DNA of 64,000 nucleotides, from the NCBI RefSeq assembly GCF_014652475.1, contig NZ_BMYW01000001.1, forward strand, positions 124,001 to 188,000, read 5' to 3'. The position numbers were made by a program, and so were the translations under genes. Positions within the stretch are counted from its first letter, which is position 1. Every line of letters starts with the position of its first letter. Under the pieces are notes generated by a model, which did not search any database, was not told the DNA's origin, and saw only the letters and a list, made by a program, of their open reading frames with translations. The DNA is from Vogesella alkaliphila. Lineage in GTDB: Bacteria; Pseudomonadota; Gammaproteobacteria; Burkholderiales; Chromobacteriaceae. Positions 7,301 through 17,414 of the stretch are shown piece after piece.

Positions 7301-9970
7301 ATGACAGGTCATCCCCGTAATCGTTTCATCCTGCTGTCCATCGCCAGCTACGTCGTGCTCGGGCTGTTGTGGATCCTGTTGTCCGACCACCTGCTGTTGC
7401 TGTTTGCCGATGCCGGCGCGCTGACCCGGCTGTCGACCGCCAAGGGCGTGTTCTTCGTCATCGCCACCGCGGCGGTGTTCTTTTTCCTGCTGCGCGCGGT
7501 GCCGCCGTCTGACGCGATGCAGCGCGAATCGCTGCTCTCCACGCTGACGCTCAGCATCGACCGCGAACGGCGGCCGCACTGGTTCCTGTACCTGTTTGCG
7601 GTGGTGATCACCGCCGCGGTGATGCTGCTGCGTCTCAACATCCCGGTCGACTTCGGCGTGCGGCCGATGCTGATCCTGTTCATGCTGCCCATCGTGCTGT
7701 GCGCGCTGCTCGGCGGCCTCGGGCCGGGGCTGTTCGCCACCGCGCTCACCGCGCTGGTCACCGATCTGGCGGCCAAACCGCACTTCCACAGCGCGGCGGC
7801 GTCCGCCTACGTGCAGCTGCAGTGGGCGTCGCTGGTGCTCAACGGCATCGGCGTCAGCCTGCTCAGCGCCCTGCTGCGCCAGTCGCTGGCCAAGCAGGAG
7901 GTCAACCGTCGCCTGCTGGACGCGGTGGTGTCCGGCACCACCGACGCGGTGTTCGTCAAGGACGAGCAGGGGCGCTACCTGCTGGTCAACGCCGCCGCCG
8001 CCGCCTTTGTCGGCAAGCCGGTGCAGGACATCCTCGGCCGCGACGACCGCGAGCTGTTCGACGCCGCCTCGGCACAGGCGCTGATCAGCAAGGATCGCGA
8101 CATCATGGCCGCCGGTGCGGTGCAGACCGCCGAGGAGCGGCTGATGCTGCCGGACGGCAAGGCGATGGTGTTCCTGGTCACCAAGGGGCCGATGGTCGAT
8201 GGCGACGGTCGCATCAACGGCCTGTTCGGCATCTCGCGCGACATCACCGAGCGCAAGCGCTCGGAGCTGGCGCTGAAAGAGGCGGCGGTGGTGTTCGACA
8301 GCAGCTACGAGGGCATCATGGTGGTCAGCCCGGCCGGGCTGATCACCAAGGTCAACGCCGCTTTCACGCGCATTACCGGTTACCGCGCGGACGAGGTGGT
8401 CGGCCGCTCGCCCAGGCTGCTGTCGTCCGGCCAGCACGACGCCGGCTTTTACCGGGAGATGTGGGCGTCGGTACAAGAGCATGGCTTCTGGCACGGCGAG
8501 ATCTGGAACCGGCGCCAGAGCGGCGAGCTCTATCCCGAGCAGCTGTCCATCTCGGTGGTGCGCGACGAGCAGGGCCAGGTGTGCCACTACGTCGGCATCT
8601 TCTCCGACATCAGCCAGCTGAAGGCGCACGAGGCCGAACTGGAGCGCATCGCCAACTTCGACCCGCTGACCGGGCTGCCGAACCGGCGCCTGCTGTCGGA
8701 CCGGCTGGGGCAGGCGATCCGGCACAGCGCGCGCAGCGGCAAGTCCTGCGCCGTCTGCTTCCTCGATCTTGACGGCTTCAAGGTGATCAACGACCAGTAC
8801 GGCCATGCCGCCGGTGACCAGCTGCTGCTCGGTGTCACCGACAACCTGAAAGCGGTGCTGCGCGCCGACGACACCCTGGCGCGGCTGGGCGGCGACGAGT
8901 TCGTGGTGCTGCTGGTGGACGTGGCCGGCAGCGAGGAGTGTGCGCAGATACTGGAGCGCCTGCTGGCGGCGATCCGGCAGGAGGTCGATCTCGCCGACGC
9001 GGTGGTGCGCGCGTCGGCCAGCATCGGCGTCACCCTCTATCCGCAGGACCAGGCCGACGCCGATACCCTGCTGCGCCACGCCGACCAGGCGATGTACCTG
9101 GCCAAGGAAGCCGGCAAGAACCGCTACCAGCTGTTCGATCCGGAAAGCGACCGCAAGGCGCAGGCGCACCGCAGGGAGCTGGAGCTGCTGCAGCACGCGC
9201 TGGCCAACGGCGAGTTCGTGCTCCACTACCAGCCCAAGGTGGATCTGGAAAACGGCGACATCATCGGCGCCGAGGCGCTGATCCGCTGGCGCCACCCCGT
9301 GCGCGGCCTGCTGTCGCCGGACGCCTTCCTGCCGCTGCTGCACGGCAGCGAGCTGGAACACGCGGTCGACGAGTGGGTGATCAACGCCGCGCTGGCGCAG
9401 GCGTCGGCGTGGCACGACGCCGGGCTGCCGATGCGCGTCAGCGTCAACGTCAGCGCCGGCTACCTGCTGGCGCCGACCTTCTACCCCGATCTCGCGCGCG
9501 CGCTGCAGCGCCACGCCAATGTGCCGCCGGCGCATCTGGAGCTGGAGGTGCTGGAGACGGCGGCCATCGCCGACATGGAGCAGGCGGTCGCCATCATGCA
9601 GCGCTGCCGCCGGCTGGGTGTGCACTTTGCGCTGGATGATTTCGGCACCGGCTACTCGTCGCTGACCTATCTGCGCAAGCTGCCGGTCGACACCCTGAAG
9701 ATCGACCAGAGCTTCGTGCGCGACATGCTCACCGACGCCGACGATCTGGGCATCGTCGAGGGCGTGATCCAGCTGGCGACGGTGTTCGAGCGGCAGGTGA
9801 TCGCCGAAGGGGTGGAAACACTGCAGCACGGCGCGGCGCTGCGCCGGCTAGGCTGCCGTCTGGTGCAGGGCTACGGCATCGCGCGGCCGCTGGCCGCCGA
9901 CGCCTTCCCGCACTGGTGCCGGCAGTGGCAGGCCGATGCCGCCTGGCGCGCGCTGACCGAGGCGTCCTGA
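7301..9970 (+). CDS. Membrane-bound PAS-GGDEF-EAL cyclic-di-GMP protein
   Basis: An 889-residue protein starting MTGHPRN after AGGAT. Two N-terminal helices (about 7-30, 44-65) and a DUF4118-like block of further helices (about 95-195) anchor it; two PAS domains follow (about 205-325, 330-450), the first ending GISRDITERK. The GGDEF domain is intact (GGDEF 530-534) with an inhibitory RADD site five residues upstream (RxxD I-site). The EAL domain is intact (EAL 658-660, later DDFGTGYSS and AEGVET). Both synthesis and hydrolysis of c-di-GMP are therefore possible, with the PAS domains choosing. The ligand is not apparent. Confidence 0.92.
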   Translation: MTGHPRNRFILLSIASYVVLGLLWILLSDHLLLLFADAGALTRLSTAKGVFFVIATAAVFFFLLRAVPPSDAMQRESLLSTLTLSIDRERRPHWFLYLFAVVITAAVMLLRLNIPVDFGVRPMLILFMLPIVLCALLGGLGPGLFATALTALVTDLAAKPHFHSAAASAYVQLQWASLVLNGIGVSLLSALLRQSLAKQEVNRRLLDAVVSGTTDAVFVKDEQGRYLLVNAAAAAFVGKPVQDILGRDDRELFDAASAQALISKDRDIMAAGAVQTAEERLMLPDGKAMVFLVTKGPMVDGDGRINGLFGISRDITERKRSELALKEAAVVFDSSYEGIMVVSPAGLITKVNAAFTRITGYRADEVVGRSPRLLSSGQHDAGFYREMWASVQEHGFWHGEIWNRRQSGELYPEQLSISVVRDEQGQVCHYVGIFSDISQLKAHEAELERIANFDPLTGLPNRRLLSDRLGQAIRHSARSGKSCAVCFLDLDGFKVINDQYGHAAGDQLLLGVTDNLKAVLRADDTLARLGGDEFVVLLVDVAGSEECAQILERLLAAIRQEVDLADAVVRASASIGVTLYPQDQADADTLLRHADQAMYLAKEAGKNRYQLFDPESDRKAQAHRRELELLQHALANGEFVLHYQPKVDLENGDIIGAEALIRWRHPVRGLLSPDAFLPLLHGSELEHAVDEWVINAALAQASAWHDAGLPMRVSVNVSAGYLLAPTFYPDLARALQRHANVPPAHLELEVLETAAIADMEQAVAIMQRCRRLGVHFALDDFGTGYSSLTYLRKLPVDTLKIDQSFVRDMLTDADDLGIVEGVIQLATVFERQVIAEGVETLQHGAALRRLGCRLVQGYGIARPLAADAFPHWCRQWQADAAWRALTEAS

Positions 9971-10009
9971 GCGCCGTCGTCTTTCTTTCCGAATTGTCCG
10001 GGGGACGCC

Positions 10010-12217
10010 ATGCCGAGATTTGCCTTTGCCCCGCCGCATCCCCGCCTCGCGCTGCGCGTGGCGCTCAGCCACCACGTCGCCAACGGCCTGTCGGCGGCGC
10101 TGGGGCTGCTGCTGATCTCCGCCGCGGTGCATCTGTGGCTGGGTGCCCTGGCCGCGGCGGCGGCCTCGGTCGGCGTGGTGGTGTGCATTCCGCCGGACCA
10201 GCCGGCGCCGCGGCGCGGCAAGCTGCGGCAACTGCTGCCGGCGGCGCTGCTCGGCCTGCCGCTGTTCCTCGGCACGCGCCTGCTGCACGGCGATCCGCTG
10301 CAGCTGGGCCTGCTGTTGCTGCCGGCCACCTTTGTCGCCTTTCTCGCCGCCGCGTGGGGCAAGCGCGGCATTCCGCTGTCGGTGTCGATCATGTTCGCGA
10401 TGCTGTTCGCGATGGCGATGCCGGCGCACGACGGCACCGCGCCGGTGCTGGCCAGCAGCCTGCACTTCGCGCTCGGCGCCGGCCTGTACCTGCTGTGGGC
10501 GACGCTGGCCAATGTGCTGCTGAATGGTCGCTACCGGGTGCAGCTGCTGGCGGACACCCTGCTGGCGCTGGCGGAGCTGATGCAGCTGCAGGCACAGCAA
10601 TTCCGGCCGCCGGACAGCGACGAGCGGCGTCGGGCGCCGTTGATCGGCCGCCTGCTGCGCGAACAGGCGGCGCTGACCGACCAGCTGCAGGGGGCGCGCA
10701 ACATCCTGTTGGAGTCGCCGCGCACGCCACGGCGACAGCAGTTGGCGGCGATGCTGCTGCAGGTGCTGGAAATGCGCGACCACCTGCTGGCCTGCGAACT
10801 GGATCTGGACGCGCTGAAATCCCGCCCCGGCCACGCGCCGGTGCTGGGCGTGCTGCACGAGGTGCTGCAAACGTTGGCCGCAGACATCGCGCAGCTGGCC
10901 GACAAGCTGCTGTACGGGCGCACGCCGCCGCCGGTCGCCAGCCTGCGGCCGCTGCTGGCCACGCTGCACTGGGCGGAGACGGTGCCGGCCGAATTGCAGG
11001 CGCCGTCGGCGGCGATGCTGGCGCGCGGGCTGGCCAACCGCGTCGGCAACATCAACGACGAGGTGGTGCGGCTGGTGGCGCTGGCGCGCGGCGAGCAGGC
11101 GCCGGACCTGGCCGGGGTGCGCGCCAGCTGGCAGCTGTTCGTCAGCCCCACCGCGTGGTCGTGGCGGCCGTTTGCCGGGCTGTGGCGCTGGGATGCGCCG
11201 CCGCTGCGTCACGCCATCCGCGCCGCGCTGGCGGTCGGCAGCGCCTATGCGCTGGCGCAGGTGCTGCCGTGGGTGGCACACGACTACTGGATCCTGCTGA
11301 CCATCGTGGTGGTGCTGCGCGGCAGCCTGGCGCAGACGCTGGAGCGGCGTAACAGCCGCGTCGCCGGCACCCTGCTCGGTTGCGTGATCGCCGGCGTGCT
11401 GCTGGCGCTGCAGCCGTCGGCGTGGCTGTTGCTGCTGGCGGTGACGCTGGCGCAGGCCTTCGCCCATGCCTTTGCCGTGCGCCGCTACCTGGTGACGGCG
11501 GTGGCGGCCACCGTGCTCGGCCTGCTGCAGGCGCACATGCTGCACGCCGGCGCCAGCCCGGTGTTCGGCGTGCCGGAGCGCATCGCCGACACCCTGATCG
11601 GCGTCGCCATCGCCTGGGCGTGCAGCTACGTGCTGCCGTCGTGGGAGCGGCACCAGATCCCGGCGCTGGTGGTGCGCACCCTGGTCGCGCAGGCGCGCCA
11701 TGCCCGCGTGGCGCTGGGGCTGGGCCAGCTGCAGGCGATCGACAACGAGCCGGAGCTGGCCTGGCGCCTGGCGCGGCGCGAGGCCTACGACAGCCTGTCG
11801 GCGCTGGTGCAGGCGACACAGCGCTCGCTGGCCGAGCCGCGCGCGGTGCGGCCGCCGCTGGCGCCGCTGGGCCTGCTGCTGGCGCACAGCTACCAGCTGC
11901 TGGCGCAGCTGACGGCGGTGAAGAGCATGCTGCTGCTGCGCCGCGACCGCCTGCAGCCGGAGCAGATCCGCCAGCCCTTGCAGCAGGCGGCGCTGGCCAT
12001 CGAGCAGGCGTTGCAGCACGTCGGCGGCGCGGCGCCGGAAGCGCCGGAAGCGGCGCCGGGGCCGGTGCTGCTGCCCGATCCGTTCGAGAGCGATCTCAGC
12101 CCGTGGCTGCTGCGCCGGCTGGAGCTGGCGACCCGTCTCGCCGGCCAGCTGCGGCAGGATGCCGACCGGGTGCTGGCGCCGCGGGAGCCGGCCAGACCGG
12201 CCGCCGTGCCGGAGTAG
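10010..12217 (+). CDS. FUSC/YccS-family inner-membrane transporter-like protein
   Basis: A 735-residue protein with two hydrophobic clusters (about 22-175 and 400-545), separated by a long soluble helical region and followed by a cytoplasmic tail. This is the fusaric acid resistance (FUSC)/YccS layout, and the second block (HDYWILLTIVVVLRGSLAQT, ERRNSRVAGTLLGC) carries the conserved FUSC signature. Such proteins are putative aromatic-acid or drug exporters; the substrate here is unknown. It lies 39 bp after the GGDEF-EAL gene and could be co-transcribed. It converges on the P-type ATPase gene with only 6 bp between stops. Confidence 0.85.
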   Translation: MPRFAFAPPHPRLALRVALSHHVANGLSAALGLLLISAAVHLWLGALAAAAASVGVVVCIPPDQPAPRRGKLRQLLPAALLGLPLFLGTRLLHGDPLQLGLLLLPATFVAFLAAAWGKRGIPLSVSIMFAMLFAMAMPAHDGTAPVLASSLHFALGAGLYLLWATLANVLLNGRYRVQLLADTLLALAELMQLQAQQFRPPDSDERRRAPLIGRLLREQAALTDQLQGARNILLESPRTPRRQQLAAMLLQVLEMRDHLLACELDLDALKSRPGHAPVLGVLHEVLQTLAADIAQLADKLLYGRTPPPVASLRPLLATLHWAETVPAELQAPSAAMLARGLANRVGNINDEVVRLVALARGEQAPDLAGVRASWQLFVSPTAWSWRPFAGLWRWDAPPLRHAIRAALAVGSAYALAQVLPWVAHDYWILLTIVVVLRGSLAQTLERRNSRVAGTLLGCVIAGVLLALQPSAWLLLLAVTLAQAFAHAFAVRRYLVTAVAATVLGLLQAHMLHAGASPVFGVPERIADTLIGVAIAWACSYVLPSWERHQIPALVVRTLVAQARHARVALGLGQLQAIDNEPELAWRLARREAYDSLSALVQATQRSLAEPRAVRPPLAPLGLLLAHSYQLLAQLTAVKSMLLLRRDRLQPEQIRQPLQQAALAIEQALQHVGGAAPEAPEAAPGPVLLPDPFESDLSPWLLRRLELATRLAGQLRQDADRVLAPREPARPAAVPE

Positions 12218-12223
12218 GGCGCC

Positions 12224-14725
12224 TCAGCCCCGCCAGGCGGCGACGCGCTTGCTGCCTTCCAGCAGCAGCAGGGTGGCACAGCCCAGCGCAAACGCCGCCA
12301 GCCACAGCCCCGGCGCCGGCGGCACGAAGCCGAAGGCGCCGGCCAGCGCCGGGATGCTGGTGATCAGCAGCAGGCTCAGCAGGGTGCCGCCCAGCACCCA
12401 CGCCGCCACCGCGGACAGCCCGCCGAACAGCGCGTGCCAGCCGCTCTGCGCCGAGCGGTTGGGCAGGATCAGCAGCGCGTTGGCGCTGACCAGCACGATG
12501 AAGGTCAGCGCCCGCGCGGTCGCGTCGTCGAGCGCGGCCGCGAGGCTGGCCGCGTAGGCGACGCCGCAGCTGAGCAGCACCAGCGTGCCCTGCGCCAGGG
12601 CCAGCCACACCTGCGGCAGCGACAGCAGCGCCTCGCCGGTGCGGCGTGGCGGCTGCTGCATCTGCTGCGGCCGTTCGCTCTCGGCCTCGAACACGATGGA
12701 GCAGGCCGGGTCGATCAGCAGTTCCAGGAAGGCGATGTGGATCGGCGCCAGGATCAGCGGCATGCCGAACAGCAGCGGCAGCATCGACAGCCCGATGATG
12801 GGCACGTGCACCGCCAGCGTGTAGCTCATCGCCTGGCGCAGGTTGGCGAAGATGCGCCGCCCGAGGCGGATCGCGGCCACGATGGCGGTGAAGTCGTCGT
12901 CCAGCAGCACCAGCGCGGCGGCCTCGCGCGCGACGTCGGTGCCGCGCTTGCCCATCGCGATGCCGATGTGCGCTGCCTTCAGCGCCGGCGCGTCGTTGAC
13001 GCCGTCGCCGGTCATCGCCACCACCTCGCCGGCGGCCTTCAGCGCGTTGACGATGGCCAGCTTCTGCTGCGGCGTGACGCGCGCGAACACGTTGACGCCG
13101 GCCAGCTGCCGCCCAAGGTTGGCCGCATCGTCGCCCAGCGCCGCAAGCTCGGCGCCGGTCAGCGTGCCGCGGCTCTCGATGCCGGCCTGGCGGGCGATGG
13201 CGCGCGCGGTGTGCGGGTGGTCGCCGGTGATCATCAGCACGCGGATGCCGGCCTGCCGGCACTCGCGGATGGCGGCGGGCACCTCCGGGCGCAGCGGGTC
13301 GGCAAAACCGGCGAGGCCGAGCAGCTCGAAGTCGAAATCATGCTGCAGCGACGGCCACGCCCGCTGCGGACTGTGGCGGGCCTTGGCGATGGCCAGCACG
13401 CGCAGGCCGCGGTCGGCAAGCGTCGTCGCGTCCGCGATCAGGCGCGCGCGCGCCGCATCCGGCAGGTGGCACAGCTCGGCAATCGCCTCCGGCGCACCCT
13501 TGGCGGCGACCACATCGTCGTCGCCGCCGTCCTGCCGCCACAGGTGCGACATCGCCAGCAGCGCCGGCGACAGCTCGTACTCGCGCACCAGCGACCACGC
13601 CGGGTGCAGGTGCTCGGTGTCGGCCAGATAGGTGCGCGCGTAGTGGTGGAAGGCCTGTTCCATCGGGTCGTGCGGCTCGATCTCGCTGGCCAGCACCGCG
13701 TACTCCAGCAGTTCGTGGTAGGCCTCCGGCAGCTCGCCGCCGGGCAGCTGGCCGGTATCCAGCAGCTGGCCGTCCACCGCCAGTGCCGCCAGCGCCATGC
13801 GGTTCTGCGTCAGGGTGCCGGTCTTGTCGACGCACAGCACCGTGGTCTGGCCCAGCGTCTCGATCGCGTTCAGGCGCCGGGTCAGCACCTGGTGGCTGGC
13901 GATGCGGCGCGCGCCCAGCGCCAGGAACACGATCATGATCACCGGGAATTCCTGCGGCAGAATGCCCATCGCCAGCGTGATGCCGGCCAGCAGCGCGTCC
14001 AGCCAGCTGTCGCGCAGCAGCCAGTACAGCAGCGCCAGCAGCAGGCACAGGCCGGCGCCCAAGAGCGCCAGCTGCCGCGTCAGCCGCGCGATCTCGTCGC
14101 GCAGCGGCGAGGCCTCGACGGCGATGGTGGACAGCGACTTGCCGATGCGGCCCAGCTCGGTGCGCTGCCCGGTGGCGCACACCTGCAGCAGGCCCTGGCC
14201 GCGCACCACCAGCGTGCCGGCGTAGGCCGGCTCGCGCTGGCCGAACTTGGCCACCGGTTCCGATTCGCCGCTGAGCATGGATTCGTCGGTGGCCAGCTCG
14301 TGCGCCTGCAGCACTACGCCGTCGGCCGGAATGCGGTCGCCCTCGCTGAGGATCAGGATGTCGTCGCGCACCACCTCGCGCCCGGCGATGCGCTGCGCCT
14401 CGCCGTCGCGGATCACCAGCGCGCGCGGGCTGGACAGCTCGCGCAGCGCCTCCAGCGCGTTTTCGGTGCGCCGCTCCTGCACGATGGTGACGGTCATGAT
14501 GATGGCGACGAAGCCGAGCAGGATCAGCGCCTCGTGCGCGTCGCCCATCGCCAGGTAGATGGCGCCGGCGCCCAGCAGCAGCAGGAACATCGGCTCGCGC
14601 ACCACCTCGCCGGCGATGGTGGCCAGGCTGCGGCGCTGCTCGGTGCCCAGCTCGTTGGCGCCTTCGGCGGCCAGCCGGGCGCGGGCGACGCTGTGGCTGA
14701 GTCCGCGGGGAAAGGCTTCGCTCAT
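12224..14725 (-). CDS. P-type cation-transporting ATPase (P2-like)
   Basis: An 833-residue protein with an N-terminal cation-ATPase domain (LSHSVARARLAAEGANEL), an actuator SGES (152-155), the phosphorylation motif DKTGTLT with Asp300, the hinge TGDGVNDAP, and ten predicted helices in the usual 2+2+6 pattern. Transmembrane helix 4 reads PQEFP (257-261), unlike PEGLP of classical Ca2+ pumps and CPC of heavy-metal pumps, so the transported ion cannot be named safely. No N-terminal metal-binding domain is present. It exchanges ATP hydrolysis for ion transport across the inner membrane. One exact dispersed word (13117-13127) lies in the coding sequence. Confidence 0.9.
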   Translation of the reverse strand: MSEAFPRGLSHSVARARLAAEGANELGTEQRRSLATIAGEVVREPMFLLLLGAGAIYLAMGDAHEALILLGFVAIIMTVTIVQERRTENALEALRELSSPRALVIRDGEAQRIAGREVVRDDILILSEGDRIPADGVVLQAHELATDESMLSGESEPVAKFGQREPAYAGTLVVRGQGLLQVCATGQRTELGRIGKSLSTIAVEASPLRDEIARLTRQLALLGAGLCLLLALLYWLLRDSWLDALLAGITLAMGILPQEFPVIMIVFLALGARRIASHQVLTRRLNAIETLGQTTVLCVDKTGTLTQNRMALAALAVDGQLLDTGQLPGGELPEAYHELLEYAVLASEIEPHDPMEQAFHHYARTYLADTEHLHPAWSLVREYELSPALLAMSHLWRQDGGDDDVVAAKGAPEAIAELCHLPDAARARLIADATTLADRGLRVLAIAKARHSPQRAWPSLQHDFDFELLGLAGFADPLRPEVPAAIRECRQAGIRVLMITGDHPHTARAIARQAGIESRGTLTGAELAALGDDAANLGRQLAGVNVFARVTPQQKLAIVNALKAAGEVVAMTGDGVNDAPALKAAHIGIAMGKRGTDVAREAAALVLLDDDFTAIVAAIRLGRRIFANLRQAMSYTLAVHVPIIGLSMLPLLFGMPLILAPIHIAFLELLIDPACSIVFEAESERPQQMQQPPRRTGEALLSLPQVWLALAQGTLVLLSCGVAYAASLAAALDDATARALTFIVLVSANALLILPNRSAQSGWHALFGGLSAVAAWVLGGTLLSLLLITSIPALAGAFGFVPPAPGLWLAAFALGCATLLLLEGSKRVAAWRG
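13117..13127 (+). repeat. Dispersed uptake-like word inside the ATPase gene
   Basis: Exact GGTTGGCCGCA with the extended context AAGGTTGGCCGCAT. Confidence 0.7.
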
Positions 14726-14882
14726 GACGGCTCCGGCAGGAAGACAGGGCAGGGATGCGTATAGCGGTTATAGCAACTGACGCCGGCACTGGCGGTAGGG
14801 AGAGGCGTTCGCTTTTGGCAGGTCGCCCCGGCGGGCGGCGCTTAGCGCGGGGGCAAGGCGTGCGGGGCGTGCCGGAAACGGC

Positions 14883-15653
14883 TCAATCGCCGGGCAGCGT
14901 CTCGCGCGGCAGTTGCAGGCGCTGGCGCAGGCGCTCGAACACGCCTTCGCGCTGCAGCTGGCGGAACAGCGTGGCATAGCGGCGGCTCAGTTGCGGCACG
15001 GTGCCGGGGCTGAACGCGAGGTACAGCGGGGTGGACAGTGCCGGCAGCGGCAGCACCGGCTGCAACAGCCGTGGGTCCAGCCCCAGCTCGCGCGTCCGCC
15101 AGATCAGTACCTGGGTGTTGGAGAAGGGCAGCAGGTCGATGCGGCCGGCGTACAGCTTGCGGATATTGGACGGGTCATCGCTGCTTTGCTGCAGGTTGCG
15201 CTCGTAGGCAAAGCCCTGCTGCAGCAGGTAGTCCGCCTTCATGTCCCGCGCGGTCACGCCCAGCTGCCAGCGCTGTGCCTGTTGCAGCGTGGCGGGGTTG
15301 ACCTCGGGGCGGTCGGCCAGGCGCCACAGCCGGGTGTCGCCGCGGGCGATGCGCCCGATCCAGCCGTAGCGCGCCTCGCGCTGCGGCGTGCGCCCCAGGC
15401 AGAAGATCAGCAGCCCGGGCGTGGTCTCCGCCATCTGGTAGGCGCGCGGCCACGGCAGGAACTGCACGTTCAGCGTATCGCCGTTGCGCGCCGCCAGCGC
15501 TTGCGCCGCTTCCAGCGCCAGTCCCCACGGCGCCGGCTGCGCACTCTGGAACGGCGGGAATTCGGTGGTGACGGCGTGGATGACGGCCGCCGTGGCCGGG
15601 GCAGGCAACCACAGCAGGCACAACAACAGCGATAACAGCGGGCGCGGCATCAT
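14883..15653 (-). CDS. Periplasmic amino-acid-type solute-binding protein (SBP_bac_3 family)
   Basis: A 256-residue protein. I place the start at the first of two adjacent ATG codons (MMPRPLL) because AGGG precedes it; an upstream ATG at 15704 would add 17 residues before the signal peptide. The signal peptide ends ATA/A, about residue 22. The mature protein begins IHAVTTEFPPFQ, the usual first strand of family-3 binding proteins, with a second lobe around 100-200. There are no transport genes beside it, so it may be an orphan ligand-binding protein of the kind often seen in betaproteobacteria. Ligand unknown. Confidence 0.78.
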   Translation of the reverse strand: MMPRPLLSLLLCLLWLPAPATAAVIHAVTTEFPPFQSAQPAPWGLALEAAQALAARNGDTLNVQFLPWPRAYQMAETTPGLLIFCLGRTPQREARYGWIGRIARGDTRLWRLADRPEVNPATLQQAQRWQLGVTARDMKADYLLQQGFAYERNLQQSSDDPSNIRKLYAGRIDLLPFSNTQVLIWRTRELGLDPRLLQPVLPLPALSTPLYLAFSPGTVPQLSRRYATLFRQLQREGVFERLRQRLQLPRETLPGD

Positions 15654-15793
15654 GATGCCCTGATGGTTTTTTGACAAACGGCAGCATGAACGCAAGCCGG
15701 GCAATCTTCAAGCATTCCAGCATGGCGCAGCGCAGCGTAAGTCCCTAAAATGGTGCGGTTATCCCCACAGCCGCTACGCTGGAGAACACATCA

Positions 15794-17320
15794 ATGGCTA
15801 TCATCCGTCAGGAAGACTTTATCCAGAGCATCGCCGATGCTTTTCAGTACATCAGTTGCTATCACCCCAAGGATTACATTGACGCGCTGTACAAGGCGTA
15901 TCAGCACGAGGAAAGCCCCGCCGCCAAGGACGCGATGGCGCAGATCCTGATCAACAGCCGCATGTGTGCCGAAGGCCGCCGCCCGATCTGCCAGGATACC
16001 GGCATCGCCGTGGTGTTCCTGAAGGTGGGCATGAAGGTGCAGTGGGACAGCACGCTCTCCGTGCAGGAAATGGTCAACGAGGGCGTGCGTCGCGCCTACA
16101 ACAACCCGGACAACAAGCTGCGCGCCTCCGTGCTGCTGGATCCGGCCGGCCTGCGCAAGAACTCCAAGGACAACACCCCGGCCGTGGTGCACTTCGAGAT
16201 CGTCGAAGGCGACGGCGTGGAAGTGATCTGCGCCGCCAAGGGTGGTGGCTCGGAGAACAAGTCCAAGTTCTACGCGCTGAACCCGTCCGACTCCATCGTC
16301 GACTGGGTGATCAAGACCGTGCCGACCATGGGCGCCGGCTGGTGTCCGCCGGGCATCCTCGGCATCGGCATCGGCGGCACGCCGGAAAAGGCGATGCTGC
16401 TGGCCAAGGAGTCGCTGATGGACCATGTCGACATCCACGAGCTGAAGGCCAAGGCCGCCAGCGGCGCGGAACTGACCAAGGTCGAAGCGCTGCGCCTGGA
16501 AATCTTCGAGAAGGTGAACGCGCTGGGCATCGGCGCGCAGGGCCTGGGCGGCCTGACCACCGTGCTGGACGTGAAGATCCTCGACTACCCGACCCACGCG
16601 GCGTCCTTGCCGGTGGCGATGATCCCGAACTGCGCCGCCACCCGCCACATCCACTTCCATCTGGACGGCAGCGGCCCGGCGCACCTAGAAACGCCAAAGC
16701 TGGAAGACTGGCCGGAAATCACCTACGACACCAGCAACGGCAAGCGTGTCGACCTCAACAACATCACCCGCGAAGAAGTGGCCAGCTGGCAGCCGGGCGA
16801 CGTGCTCTTGCTCAACGGCAAGATCCTGACCGGCCGCGACGCCGCGCACAAGCGCATGGTGGACATGCTGAACAAGGGCGAGAAGCTGCCGGTGGACTTC
16901 ACCAACCGCTTCATCTACTACGTGGGCCCGGTTGACCCGGTGCGCGACGAAGTGGTTGGCCCGGCCGGCCCGACCACCGCCACCCGCATGGACAAGTTCA
17001 CCCGCCAGATGCTGGAGCAGACCGGCCTCCTGGGCATGATCGGCAAGGCCGAGCGCGGCCCGGCGGCGATCGACGCCATCCGCGACAACAAGGCGGTATA
17101 CCTGATGGCGGTCGGCGGCTCGGCCTACCTCGTGTCCAAGGCGATCAAGGCGTCCAAGGTGGTCGGCTTCGAGGACCTGGGCATGGAAGCGATCTACGAG
17201 TTCGACGTGCAGGACATGCCGGTGACCGTGGCGGTGGATGCCTGTGGCACGTCGGTACACAACACCGGCCCGGCCGAGTGGCGTGTGAAGATCGGCAAGA
17301 TTCCGGTCAGTGCCGCCTGA
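15794..17320 (+). CDS. fumA: Class I fumarate hydratase
   Basis: A 508-residue protein with RBS GGAGAA. It is a single-chain, iron-sulfur dependent class I fumarase that interconverts fumarate and malate in the TCA cycle. Three cysteines in conserved contexts can bind the 4Fe-4S cluster: Cys66 (PICQDTG), Cys184 (GWCPPG) and Cys280 (PNCAAT). The N-terminal domain (about 10-290) and C-terminal fumarase_C domain (about 295-505, DACGTSVHNTGPAEW) are both complete. It is slightly shorter than E. coli FumA. It is followed by a bidirectional terminator. Confidence 0.95.
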   Translation: MAIIRQEDFIQSIADAFQYISCYHPKDYIDALYKAYQHEESPAAKDAMAQILINSRMCAEGRRPICQDTGIAVVFLKVGMKVQWDSTLSVQEMVNEGVRRAYNNPDNKLRASVLLDPAGLRKNSKDNTPAVVHFEIVEGDGVEVICAAKGGGSENKSKFYALNPSDSIVDWVIKTVPTMGAGWCPPGILGIGIGGTPEKAMLLAKESLMDHVDIHELKAKAASGAELTKVEALRLEIFEKVNALGIGAQGLGGLTTVLDVKILDYPTHAASLPVAMIPNCAATRHIHFHLDGSGPAHLETPKLEDWPEITYDTSNGKRVDLNNITREEVASWQPGDVLLLNGKILTGRDAAHKRMVDMLNKGEKLPVDFTNRFIYYVGPVDPVRDEVVGPAGPTTATRMDKFTRQMLEQTGLLGMIGKAERGPAAIDAIRDNKAVYLMAVGGSAYLVSKAIKASKVVGFEDLGMEAIYEFDVQDMPVTVAVDACGTSVHNTGPAEWRVKIGKIPVSAA

Positions 17321-17327
17321 TCCGGCT

Positions 17328-17347
17328 TGCGGCCAACCTTGGCCGCA
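17328..17347. repeat. Compact palindromic pair of the dispersed word
   Basis: TGCGGCCAACCTTGGCCGCA, just after the fumarase stop and before the terminator stem. Confidence 0.7.
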
Positions 17348-17349
17348 TG

Positions 17350-17392
17350 CAAAAACCGCCTGTTTCCGCAATTGCGGACAGGCGGTTTTTTT
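17350..17392. terminator. Bidirectional terminator between fumA and the DUF411 gene
   Basis: AAAAACCGCCTGTTTCCGC/GCGGACAGGCGGTTTTTTT: a GC stem with A-tract before and T-tract after, between convergent genes. Confidence 0.88.
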
Positions 17393-17414
17393 GTGCCGGC
17401 TGGCGGGGCGCCGG

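Noticed and set aside
7103-9829. 908-codon open frame on the minus strand opposite the GGDEF-EAL gene
   Set aside because: Composition is low-complexity (His/Gln/Arg/Val runs), as expected for the complement of GC-rich coding DNA; the plus strand has intact GGDEF and EAL motifs.
9848-12019. 723-codon minus-strand frame opposite the FUSC gene
   Set aside because: Gln/Arg-rich with no domain; FUSC signatures are on the plus strand.
12434-14764. 776-codon plus-strand frame opposite the P-type ATPase gene
   Set aside because: Arg/Gln/His-rich shadow; the minus strand encodes DKTGTLT and other ATPase motifs.
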